Source: JAJVIP01 sp964405835
Lineage (GTDB): Bacteria; Elusimicrobiota; Elusimicrobia; F11
Assembly: GCA_964405835.1 (NCBI GenBank)
Contig: CAYOPN010000061.1
Coordinates: 1-11,226, forward strand
Reading direction: 5' to 3'
Length of the DNA stretch: 11,226 nt
Under the pieces are notes generated by a model. It saw nothing but the letters and a program-made list of their open reading frames with translations. It was not told the origin of the DNA and made no database searches. Shown in pieces: positions 5,196 through 11,226 of this stretch; positions within the stretch are counted from its first letter, which is position 1, and every line of letters begins with the position of its first letter. A program made the position numbers and the translations under genes.

Positions 5196-7207
5196 AAGGC
5201 CACGGGATCCGCGGATTCCTGATTTGTCTCGCCGTCACTTTCACTGTTTTATTGCTGTTTGTTGCTAATGGGCTCGATTCGCTGGAATTGAAGTCGGTCG
5301 ATTTCCGGTTCCATGTCCGCGGCACCCGTCCCGTAGATAAAAACATCGTGGTTGTCGCCATCGACGAACCCTCGATCGCCAAGCTGGGCCGCTGGCCGTG
5401 GCCGCGTTCCCATCACGCGAAGTTGGTGCGCACCTTGGCCGCCGCGGGCGCCAAGTCGGTGGCCTTCGACGTGCTCTTCACCGAGCCCGATCTCCAGAAC
5501 CCCGCTTCGGATGCGGCGCTGGCCAACGCGGCCGCCGACACCAACATTGTCACCTCCGCGTTTTTCTTTCCGGGCGCGCTCGATCACAATTTGATCGGCC
5601 ACGATCCGCTCTTTCCTTTCAAGGCGCTGGCCGAAAACAGCTATCCGGGTTACGTGAATTTCATGCCGGACCGGGATGGCGTCTGCCGGCGGGGCCATTT
5701 GTATGCGATTGCCGGGGAGGACGTGTACCCATCGCTTGCGGTGTCGGCCTTCGCCCGTGGGCAAGGAAAATCGTTTAAAGAAGCTTTGCCGGAGCTTCCC
5801 GTTATCGTCGACCGAGACCCGTATCTGGCAAAGAACGAGCTCTTCGTGAACTTTGCATATTCAACCGAAGAGGACCCCTACAAGATTTATTCCTACGTCG
5901 ATGTGTTCGATGGAAAAATCAACGTGAAAGAGGCCTTCGCCGGAAAAACGGTGTTGGTGGGCGGGACGGCGGCGGCGCTTTTCGACATAAAGGCCATTCC
6001 GTTTACTCCTATTTATTTCGGCGTGTTGTTGCACGCGAACATCATCGACAATTTGATTTCCGGCAATTACATGCGCGAAACCCCGCGTGAGATCACGTTC
6101 CTGTGGGTGTTGCTGGTGGGTTTGGTGTTCGGATTTATTTTGCCGCGCTTTTCGCCCATGGCGAAGTTGGTGTCTTTCCTGGTCGTCACGGGCGCGGGTG
6201 TGGCGGTCGCGGTGTGGTTGTTCTCAACCATGAACCTCATTGTGCCGATGGTGGCCCCGCTTCTGACCAGCGTCGGCTGTTACGGCGGTGTTATTTTCTA
6301 CCGGCTCATTGTTGAAGAGCGGGAGAAACGGAAAATCAAAGGCAGTTTCAAACAATATTTGTCCCCGAAGATCATCGATATTCTGACCAAAGACCCCTCC
6401 AAGCTCCGTTTGGGCGGCGAAGAGCGCGAAGTGTCCATTTTCTTCCTGGACATCGCGGGTTTCACGACAATGTCGGAAGCGCTCAAGCCCACCCAACTCG
6501 TCGAAGTCATGAACCATTGCCTGACTGAATTCAGCGGCATCATTTTGAAACACGACGGTCTCATCAACAAATACATCGGCGACTGCATCATGGCGTTCTG
6601 GAACGCGCCAGCCGACCAGCCGCGCCACGCGTCTCAAGCTTGCCTGGCGGCGCTCGAATGCATCGCGATGCTGCCCGAGATCAACCGGAAATTCCAGGAG
6701 AAGGGCCTGCCCAGTATCGATTGCCGCGTGGGTATCAACACGGGCACGGTCGTCGTCGGAAACATGGGTTCCATCGAAAAATTCGATTACACGGTGTTGG
6801 GGGACCCGGTCAATCTCGCGTCTCGCTTGGAGGGTGCTAACAAGCAGTACCACACGCGCATCATGGTTTCCGACGTGACATTCGAAAAGGCGCGCGAGGA
6901 CATCGAAGCGCGCGATTTGGACCTTATCCGTGTCAAAGGAAAGAAAGAGCCACGGAAAGTATTTGAAGTGATCTGCAAGAAAGGGGAACTCATCGAGGAA
7001 ATGTCCGAAGGCCGCAAACGCTACCACCAAGGCCTCGGCCTTTACCGCCAGCGCAACTGCCATGAAGCGATTGAGGCCTTCCAATCCGTTTTTGATTACT
7101 TGCCGAACGACCGCGTGACCCGCGTCTACCTCGAACGCGCCCGCGCCTTCTCGATCCAACCCCCGCCGCCCCAATGGGACGGCGTCTACGAGCTAACCTC
7201 CAAGTAA
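5189..7207 (+). CDS. CHASE2-domain class III adenylate cyclase
   Basis: This 672-residue membrane protein would make cAMP in response to an extracytoplasmic signal. One N-terminal membrane segment (about 8-27) is followed by a CHASE2 sensor of about 260 residues (LKSVDFRFHVRGTRPVD, IVVVAIDEPSIAKLGRWPWPR, KSVAFDVLFTEPD). Three membrane segments follow at about 304-322, 327-347 and 350-372, then a short helix (KGSFKQYLSPKIIDIL) and the cyclase domain at about 411-595. Metal-binding D421 (FFLDIAGFT) and D465 (KYIGD), adenine-selecting K461, and transition-state N542 and R546 (PVNLASR) are present, with Thr at 535 where adenylate cyclases carry Asp or Thr. It therefore looks catalytically competent and ATP-specific. 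A tail of about 75 residues (GLGLYRQRNCHEAIEAFQSV) resembles a TPR-like helical pair. ATG 5189 overlaps the uxs stop. The CHASE2 ligand cannot be read from the sequence. Confidence 0.95.
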   Translation: MLKGHGIRGFLICLAVTFTVLLLFVANGLDSLELKSVDFRFHVRGTRPVDKNIVVVAIDEPSIAKLGRWPWPRSHHAKLVRTLAAAGAKSVAFDVLFTEPDLQNPASDAALANAAADTNIVTSAFFFPGALDHNLIGHDPLFPFKALAENSYPGYVNFMPDRDGVCRRGHLYAIAGEDVYPSLAVSAFARGQGKSFKEALPELPVIVDRDPYLAKNELFVNFAYSTEEDPYKIYSYVDVFDGKINVKEAFAGKTVLVGGTAAALFDIKAIPFTPIYFGVLLHANIIDNLISGNYMRETPREITFLWVLLVGLVFGFILPRFSPMAKLVSFLVVTGAGVAVAVWLFSTMNLIVPMVAPLLTSVGCYGGVIFYRLIVEEREKRKIKGSFKQYLSPKIIDILTKDPSKLRLGGEEREVSIFFLDIAGFTTMSEALKPTQLVEVMNHCLTEFSGIILKHDGLINKYIGDCIMAFWNAPADQPRHASQACLAALECIAMLPEINRKFQEKGLPSIDCRVGINTGTVVVGNMGSIEKFDYTVLGDPVNLASRLEGANKQYHTRIMVSDVTFEKAREDIEARDLDLIRVKGKKEPRKVFEVICKKGELIEEMSEGRKRYHQGLGLYRQRNCHEAIEAFQSVFDYLPNDRVTRVYLERARAFSIQPPPPQWDGVYELTSK

Positions 7208-7233
7208 TTTTTTCTCGACGGCCCTTTATATTG

Positions 7234-7267
7234 TTTGTACATTTATTTGTACAAAATTAAGTACAAA
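7234..7267 (+). promoter_or_regulatory. Palindromic operator upstream of the toxin-antitoxin pair
   Basis: A 34-bp imperfect palindrome is centred on the perfect 10-bp palindrome TTTGTACAAA (7246-7255). Its outer arms are TTTGTAC (7234-7240) and GTACAAA (7261-7267). The three GTAC cores start at 7237, 7249 and 7261, exactly 12 bp apart. The right arm runs into the ribosome-binding site AAAGGAG (7265-7271). Phd/YefM antitoxins usually bind such repeats to repress their own promoter; that this site is the operator is inferred from position and symmetry. Confidence 0.7.
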
Positions 7268-7280
7268 GGAGCCCCCTCCC

Positions 7281-7565
7281 ATGCAACGCATCCAATTGAA
7301 CCAAGACATTCGTCCGTTATCGGAATTTCGCGCCAATGTTGCCGCATTCATTGAGCAGGTCCATAAAACCAGCCGGCCGCTTGTTATCACCAATCATGGA
7401 AAAACATCGGCCATTTTGATGAATCCCGCCGAATATGAAGCGCTAATTGAGAAAGTCGAGTTGATGCAAGATATTATGAGAGCGGAAGCGGATATCGCCG
7501 CCGGTCGCGTTTACACACAAGAGGAAGTAGAAAAAAGGGTAAGGAAGCTTCTCAAGAAAAAATGA
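7281..7565 (+). CDS. Phd/YefM-family antitoxin
   Basis: This 94-residue protein starts at ATG 7281 after AAAGGAG (7265-7271). Residues 10-55 carry the Phd/YefM DNA-binding pattern: RPLSEFRANVAAFIEQVHKTSRPLVIT, then HGKTSAILMNPAEYEAL. The remainder (about 60-94) is a charged helical tail with a basic end, the part that normally wraps and neutralises the toxin. The stop overlaps the toxin start as ATGA, the usual coupled order of antitoxin then toxin. The palindromic operator upstream fits autoregulation by this protein and the complex. The exact toxin-antitoxin family name is not certain, but the antitoxin fold is clear. Confidence 0.92.
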   Translation: MQRIQLNQDIRPLSEFRANVAAFIEQVHKTSRPLVITNHGKTSAILMNPAEYEALIEKVELMQDIMRAEADIAAGRVYTQEEVEKRVRKLLKKK

Positions 7566-7933
7566 AGGTTGAATGGTCTATTTATGCTTCTACCCAGTTT
7601 GAAGATTCACTCCGGTTTGTTGCGGTTGATAATCGCCGGGCGGCGGAATTGCTCTCAAATAAAATTAAGCGCAGCATCCAAAGATTACAGATGTTTCCGC
7701 GAAGCGGTCGGGTTGTCGGCGGGATTGATAGGAAAGATGTTCGGAAAATTATCAGCGGCAACTACAAGATTTTTTATCGTGCAAGTTTAGGTGGGATTCT
7801 GATTTTGGCGTTCAAGCATTCCCGCCAGAGAATTCGTCCCAAAGACATTAAATTTTTTTCGAATCCAGGTGACATTGTAAAAGCAAAGGACATTGTTTTT
7901 CCGGATGACCCCATGCGAGGGCCCATAATGTGA
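7562..7933 (+). CDS. RelE/ParE-superfamily toxin with C-terminal extension
   Basis: This 123-residue protein begins at ATG 7562, overlapping the antitoxin stop by four bases. Residues 1-95 fit the RelE/ParE plasmid-stabilisation fold: YASTQFEDSLRFVAVDNRRAAELLSNKIKRSIQRLQMFPRSGR (read in two blocks), then DVRKIISGNYKIFYRA and a final strand GGILILAFKHSRQ. ParE-type members poison DNA gyrase and RelE-type members cleave mRNA; the sequence resembles ParE more, but the activity cannot be assigned firmly. About 28 residues extend past the usual end (from RPKDIKFF to the stop), which is longer than most relatives. The TGA stop at 7931-7933 directly abuts the stop codon of the opposing ABC permease. 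Base composition is A+T-richer than the flanking genes, in line with a mobile module. Confidence 0.88.
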   Translation: MKVEWSIYASTQFEDSLRFVAVDNRRAAELLSNKIKRSIQRLQMFPRSGRVVGGIDRKDVRKIISGNYKIFYRASLGGILILAFKHSRQRIRPKDIKFFSNPGDIVKAKDIVFPDDPMRGPIM

Positions 7934-8743
7934 TTAGTAGTGGCCGAGGGTCCCGTCTTCTTGGGACTTTTTCAGCGCTAACTGGAAGGCCACGATGCCG
8001 ATGGGCCAGATGAGCAGTGTGCACATGGCGAGGAAAAACAGATCGTCTTGGATCACGTCCACGCCGGCGTTCATGAGCAGGCTTTTGCGGAGCGCTGACA
8101 ACGCATGGGTCATAGGGACCCACTGGGACACCGAGCGCATCCAGTCGGGCAGGATTTCCGTCGGAAAATAGACCCCGCCAAACAATTCGCCGGTGGAAGC
8201 GATGAGCCACGTGACCGGGTTGCCTTTCTTGAAACGCAAAATAAACGCGGCGGCCAAAATCCCCAATCCCATGAACGTGGTCAATGTGAGCAGAATGGCC
8301 AGCGCGGCCGCGGGGCCGTTCATCATGCCGAAACCAAATCCGAAGGCCGTTGTCGCCACCACAAAATAGATCACCACTTCGAATGTCGCGTAGAGAAAGT
8401 CCCATTGGGCCGAGCCGGCCAGAAAGGTCGGCACGCGAATCGGGGTGACCAGCACGGATTCCAAAGTGCCCACGTATTGCTCCTGCCGAAGCGATTGCGA
8501 AAAAGCGTTCAGTCCCACGCTCTGGTAGGTCGAAAAAGCGATGCCGACCAGCACAAACGGGAAGTAGGCGCCGCCGTACTGTTCAATGGCCGGGAGCGCG
8601 CCCGTGTCGAAAAGCCGGGCCACGTAATAAAAGGTCGTGGCGCTGAAGATGATGCTCGCGACATCCAGCAAGAACGCGAATTTGTAGCTGATCATCTGGC
8701 GGACGTCGCGCAGCAGGAAAGCGCCGAACACGCGGAAAATCAT
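7934..8743 (-). CDS. ABC-2 type transporter permease
   Basis: This 269-residue integral membrane protein is the permease partner of the ATPase encoded just upstream on the minus strand; the genes overlap as ATGA (8740-8743). Six hydrophobic segments are visible at about 22-45, 58-78, 116-138, 143-168, 178-193 and 235-257, the usual ABC-2 count. After the second segment the coupling-type sequence EQYVGTLESVLVTP (88-101) matches the ABC-2 motif that precedes the third membrane segment. The fifth segment with GELFGGVYFPTEILPDWMR, followed by PMTHALSALRK, is also typical. ABC-2 exporters move drugs, lipids or polysaccharides; the substrate here is unknown. The stop codon (7934-7936) is directly adjacent to the toxin stop, with no terminator between them. 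Confidence 0.93.
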   Translation of the reverse strand: MIFRVFGAFLLRDVRQMISYKFAFLLDVASIIFSATTFYYVARLFDTGALPAIEQYGGAYFPFVLVGIAFSTYQSVGLNAFSQSLRQEQYVGTLESVLVTPIRVPTFLAGSAQWDFLYATFEVVIYFVVATTAFGFGFGMMNGPAAALAILLTLTTFMGLGILAAAFILRFKKGNPVTWLIASTGELFGGVYFPTEILPDWMRSVSQWVPMTHALSALRKSLLMNAGVDVIQDDLFFLAMCTLLIWPIGIVAFQLALKKSQEDGTLGHY

Positions 8744-9570
8744 GCTTTGGGTTCCTCGATGGCCTTCAGATAGATCTCTTCCAAGGTCGAAGCTTTCAGC
8801 TCGTTCTCGAGGTCGAGGCCCTCGACCACTTTCACGATCTCGCCTTTGCGCATGATCATGATCATGTCCGCCACGCGCCGCGCCTCTTCCAATAAATGGG
8901 TCGAAAGCAGGACGGTCTTTTTCTGGATGCGGGTCAAATGGTCTTTCAGGAGCCGGCGGAACCGCACGGTCGTTTGCGGATCCAGGTTCCGGATGGGTTC
9001 GTCCAACAAGAGTACGGGGGGATTGTGAAGCAGCGCGCGGGCGAGGCCGATCTTCTGCTTCATGCCCGAAGAGACCTTTTGCAGGTTCTTGTCCATTTCG
9101 TCGTCGATGCCGATCTGGAGCGCGATGTTGCCGATCTGCCTGTTCATTTCCTCATCGGAAAGTCCCTGCAGCGCGCCGAAAAATTTCAGGTTTTGCCGGC
9201 CCGTGATGCGTCCGTAAAGGCCGCTGCGTTCCTCGGCGGGCATCCATCCGATGTCGGCCCGCGCGCCTCGCGGGTCGGCGATCCGGTCGATGCCGTGCAC
9301 ATGCACGTTGCCGGAAGTGGGTTCAATCAGGCCCGCCAGGATCTTTAAAAGGGTGGTTTTGCCGGACCCATTGGGCCCGAGCAGGCAACAAACTTTTCCC
9401 ATGGGAATTTGGAACGTGAGGTTTTTCAGGATCTCGACGCGACCGTAGTTTTTGGTGAGGTTCTGGACGTCGATCGCAACGGGATGTTCTTCGGCACGGA
9501 CGTGGTCAACGGGCCCTTTATCAACGCGCAATTTGCCGTCGCGTTGGCGCTCCGGCCGGTTATTTTTCAT
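8740..9570 (-). CDS. ABC-2 exporter ATP-binding protein
   Basis: This 276-residue protein supplies ATP hydrolysis for the overlapping permease gene. It has Walker A GPNGSGKT at 65-72, ABC signature SSGMK at 167-171, Walker B VLLLDEP at 186-192, D-loop NLDP at 195-198 and switch H225 (STHLLEEARR). The Q-loop region reads IGWMPAEERSGLYGRITGRQNLKFF: the usual Gln is replaced by an acidic stretch, as in the subfamily with ERS-x2-Y-x-R-[IL]TGRQNL. The first 30 residues are polar and charged and lie before the nucleotide-binding domain; no better in-frame start was found. ATG 9570 has no visible ribosome-binding site, but a good promoter ends about 7 bases before it, so a leaderless transcript is possible. 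Confidence 0.95.
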   Translation of the reverse strand: MKNNRPERQRDGKLRVDKGPVDHVRAEEHPVAIDVQNLTKNYGRVEILKNLTFQIPMGKVCCLLGPNGSGKTTLLKILAGLIEPTSGNVHVHGIDRIADPRGARADIGWMPAEERSGLYGRITGRQNLKFFGALQGLSDEEMNRQIGNIALQIGIDDEMDKNLQKVSSGMKQKIGLARALLHNPPVLLLDEPIRNLDPQTTVRFRRLLKDHLTRIQKKTVLLSTHLLEEARRVADMIMIMRKGEIVKVVEGLDLENELKASTLEEIYLKAIEEPKA

Positions 9571-9577
9571 GGCGCGT

Positions 9578-9606
9578 ATTGTGTTACTTTTTCAATTCGT
9601 TTTCAA
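9578..9606 (-). promoter_or_regulatory. Sigma-70-type promoter for the ABC exporter genes
   Basis: On the minus strand TTGAAA (9606-9601) is a 5/6 match to the -35 consensus and CACAAT (9583-9578) a 4/6 match to the -10 consensus, with a 17-base spacer. Transcription would start near 9571, at or next to the ATG at 9570. The fit of spacing and position supports the call; no experiment does. Confidence 0.5.
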
Positions 9607-9616
9607 AACAATACTT

Positions 9617-9711
9617 CGTCATCCCCGAATGTCTTAATCGGGGATCCAGGACCTGGGACAACGGCAATGATGAATTTAAGGAGCTGGATTCCCGCCTTCG
9701 CGGGAATGACG
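9617..9711. repeat. Palindromic dispersed-type repeat with two hairpins
   Basis: The ends are inverted copies: CGTCAT at 9617-9622 and ATGACG at 9706-9711, with CCAG and CTGG on the inner sides (9646-9649 and 9684-9687). The left arm holds an 8-bp hairpin, ATCCCCGA (9621-9628) with TCGGGGAT (9638-9645). The right arm holds an 8-bp hairpin, ATTCCCGC (9688-9695) with GCGGGAAT (9700-9707), loop CTTC. The right arm has the ATTCCC-N8-GGGAAT form of repeats dispersed in many bacterial genomes, such as neisserial dRS3. It lies one base after the stop of the minus-strand gene at 9713. No open reading frame lies inside it. Confidence 0.82.
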
Positions 9712-9712
9712 G

Positions 9713-10198
9713 TTATTCGATTTCAATGAGGAGGGCGGAATCCAGCGTCGCTGAAAAACGTTTGCCATCGATCGATCCGTTCACAAAGGCCTTGAGGCCC
9801 GCCGACATATCGCACGGGGCGGCAACGTCAAAATGGAGTTCGGTCGATACCGTGGCGTTCGGCCCTACGTTCAATGTGACCGGCGTCGACATGGTCAGGT
9901 GTTTGCCATGCTCCAAGCACGAGCTTGCGGCCGCGTACAAGACCCCTTGGACTTCCACGCGGGCGGTCTGGGAATCGTCGTTTTTCACGATGGCCTGCAC
10001 AGTATAAGGAGAGCCGATTTGGGCCGCCCGGTCATTGGCCACCAGGCGCAACGAGAGGTTCTGGCCTGGGATCACTTGCGCAAAGCCGAAGGCGATGGCC
10101 GCGGTTAGGACCACAATCACCACGACCGCCAAGCGGACAAGACCGACCCGGCGGACCCAGCTATGTTTGAAATTCGGCAGATCGCTCATGTCTCCCAT
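9713..10198 (-). CDS. Single-pass membrane protein of unknown function with two extracytoplasmic cysteines
   Basis: I do not recognise this 161-residue protein. It has a short basic N terminus (WVRRVGLVR at 14-22), one hydrophobic segment at about 20-42, and an extracytoplasmic part of about 118 residues. That part is rich in alternating Val, Thr and Leu, suggesting a beta-sandwich, and carries C94 and C129, which could form a disulfide. The start is uncertain: ATG 10198 (GAGAGG three bases upstream) and ATG 10189 are both possible, and neither has ideal spacing. A longer reading from TTG 10264 would overlap the ribosome-binding site of the divergent gene and is less likely. The gene is divergent from the FecR-domain gene, 73 bases apart, so they could share control. 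The repeat at 9617-9711 follows its stop by one base. Confidence 0.75.
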   Translation of the reverse strand: MGDMSDLPNFKHSWVRRVGLVRLAVVVIVVLTAAIAFGFAQVIPGQNLSLRLVANDRAAQIGSPYTVQAIVKNDDSQTARVEVQGVLYAAASSCLEHGKHLTMSTPVTLNVGPNATVSTELHFDVAAPCDMSAGLKAFVNGSIDGKRFSATLDSALLIEIE

Positions 10199-10271
10199 AA
10201 CCCTCTCACCATAACTCCAGGGCCGTGACAAACCCGTGGCATTCCAACGCCAAATGAAGGACAATTCTCCT

Positions 10272-11183
10272 ATGAAAAAATCAACCCTGCTTATTTTGAC
10301 GCTGGTTTCCGTTGCTCCTCTATTGGCCGCTCCCGCACCTCAAGAGTTTCGCATCACCGACGCCTCCGGCCAGGTGGCCGTGATACCCAAGGGGAAAACC
10401 CAGGGCGCCCCTGCGAAAGTAGGCACACCGCTCGAAGCCGGCGACCGGCTGGTGACCGGGAATAAAGGAAGGATCGAAGTCGCCTCCAAAGAAGGCACCG
10501 TGCTTGAACTCAAGGAAAGGTCCTTTGCCCGTATTCAGGAATTGTCACCCGGGAAGACATCGTTTTTTGTGAAAGTGGGACGGTTGCTTGGACGGTTTGC
10601 CCCTTCAAAACAGACTGGAATTGCATATCGAATTCGCACCCCGGCCGTGGTGGCCTCGGTCCGCGGCACGGACCTGGCCGTGGACGTGGCCGAAAGCGGC
10701 GAAACCCAAGGTGGCGTGGTGGAAGGAGTGGTCGAGTTTGAGCGCCCCAAATACGACACCAAGGCGACGATGGGTTGGAGCGATGAAGATCCGCGGCTCA
10801 TGGAAGACAACCTGGGACCGGAAGCCGAAGATGAAGCAAAAACGGAAGTGGAAGAAGAAGCCGCAGAAGATGTGGACGAACCGGGTGAAGCTGAAGATGA
10901 AGTGGAAGTGTCGACCGGGGAAGGCATTTCCGTGAAACCGAACGCGGTGCCGCAAAAATTACCATCGATCCCACCGGTCATTGTGTCTGATCTTGCCTGG
11001 TTTCAGAGTGTGCGCGAACGTGTTCCGAAGTTGCGCGACGAATGGAAAGATTTGGACGCGCCCACAAAAATGAAGATGCGCCAGGCCGCGCTCCGCGAGC
11101 GGTTGGATTGGAAAATTCCGGAAAAACTTCAGCCCAAACCGGTCCGCCCGGAAAAAATCTCACCGAAAAAACTGCAACCATAA
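10272..11183 (+). CDS. Secreted FecR-domain protein with acidic insertion
   Basis: ATG 10272 is chosen because GAAGGA at 10256-10261 stands ten bases upstream and a signal peptide follows directly (MKKSTLLILTLVSV, cleavage near AAPA at about 20-22). An in-frame ATG at 10236 lacks these signs. The 303-residue product has a FecR domain at about 33-150: SGQVAV, GTPLEAGDRLVTG, TVLELKERS, VKVGRLLGRF, and the hallmark RTPAVVASVRGTD at 122-134. FecR domains sense or bind periplasmic partners in sigma-factor systems, but many secreted FecR-domain proteins outside that context have unknown roles. A strongly acidic stretch at 171-212 (about half Glu/Asp) interrupts the domain between VVEGVVEFERP and the last strand VEVSTGEGISVKP. 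The C terminus (about 285-303) is proline- and lysine-rich. No sigma factor or TonB receptor lies nearby, so signalling is not supported. Confidence 0.88.
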   Translation: MKKSTLLILTLVSVAPLLAAPAPQEFRITDASGQVAVIPKGKTQGAPAKVGTPLEAGDRLVTGNKGRIEVASKEGTVLELKERSFARIQELSPGKTSFFVKVGRLLGRFAPSKQTGIAYRIRTPAVVASVRGTDLAVDVAESGETQGGVVEGVVEFERPKYDTKATMGWSDEDPRLMEDNLGPEAEDEAKTEVEEEAAEDVDEPGEAEDEVEVSTGEGISVKPNAVPQKLPSIPPVIVSDLAWFQSVRERVPKLRDEWKDLDAPTKMKMRQAALRERLDWKIPEKLQPKPVRPEKISPKKLQP

Positions 11184-11226
11184 CGAGGCCAATTCCCTTC
11201 TTTTTCCTTTAATTTCGCCCGTTGTT

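Noticed and set aside
6224..7174. Minus-strand open frame of 316 codons
   Set aside because: It mirrors the cyclase domain, whose plus-strand reading has all catalytic residues. The antisense product shows no known pattern.
7227..7232. TATATT as -10 element of the toxin-antitoxin promoter
   Set aside because: The hexamer is a good match, but no -35-like hexamer lies 16-18 bases upstream.
10199..10264. Extended start of the minus-strand membrane protein at TTG 10264
   Set aside because: It would overlap the ribosome-binding site of the divergent gene and adds residues without a membrane or signal pattern.
1..11226. CRISPR arrays, tRNA or rRNA genes
   Set aside because: No array of spaced direct repeats, tRNA cloverleaf or rRNA segment was seen on reading the window; a tRNA scan was not possible.

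Overview
The window is about 11.2 kb of compact, moderately GC-rich bacterial DNA with many 4-11 bp gene overlaps. It carries a Tad (tight adherence) pilus gene set, a secreted FecR-type protein with a signal peptide, a UDP-xylose pathway enzyme and a CHASE2-type adenylate cyclase. The gene mix and the divergence of the Tad proteins suggest an uncultured, probably diderm bacterium; Elusimicrobiota- or Omnitrophota-like lineages are a guess, and no marker gene here fixes the phylum.

Layout, left to right. (1) 1-3639, plus strand: the end of a Tad/Flp pilus operon: a 5'-truncated cpaB/rcpC, a small zinc-ribbon membrane protein, a CpaE-CpaF fusion whose MinD-like half has lost its Walker A motif while its secretion-ATPase half is intact, and unusually short TadB and TadC. 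(2) 3642-4167: a DUF559 (Vsr-like endonuclease fold) gene between two inverted ~36-bp repeats. Each repeat is both a perfect 9-bp hairpin and a four-run G-quadruplex motif. This unit looks like inserted DNA. (3) 4245-7207, plus strand: a UDP-glucuronate decarboxylase overlapping a CHASE2 adenylate cyclase. (4) 7234-7933, plus strand: a Phd/YefM-ParE-like toxin-antitoxin pair behind a palindromic operator with three GTAC cores spaced exactly 12 bp. (5) 7934-9570, minus strand: a two-gene ABC-2 exporter (ATPase then permease), whose permease stop codon directly abuts the toxin stop codon. (6) 9617-9711: a ~95-bp palindromic repeat. (7) 9713-10198, minus strand: an unrecognised single-pass membrane protein. 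(8) 10272-11183, plus strand and divergent from it: a secreted FecR-domain protein with a long acidic insertion.

The Tad genes should build an inner-membrane pilus motor: CpaF powers it, TadB/TadC form the platform, CpaB is the periplasmic or outer-membrane link. The sugar enzyme, cyclase, exporter and FecR protein all concern the cell surface or its signalling, but the sequence does not show that they act together. The most unusual items are the CpaE-CpaF fusion and the DUF559 unit with its quadruplex/hairpin ends.
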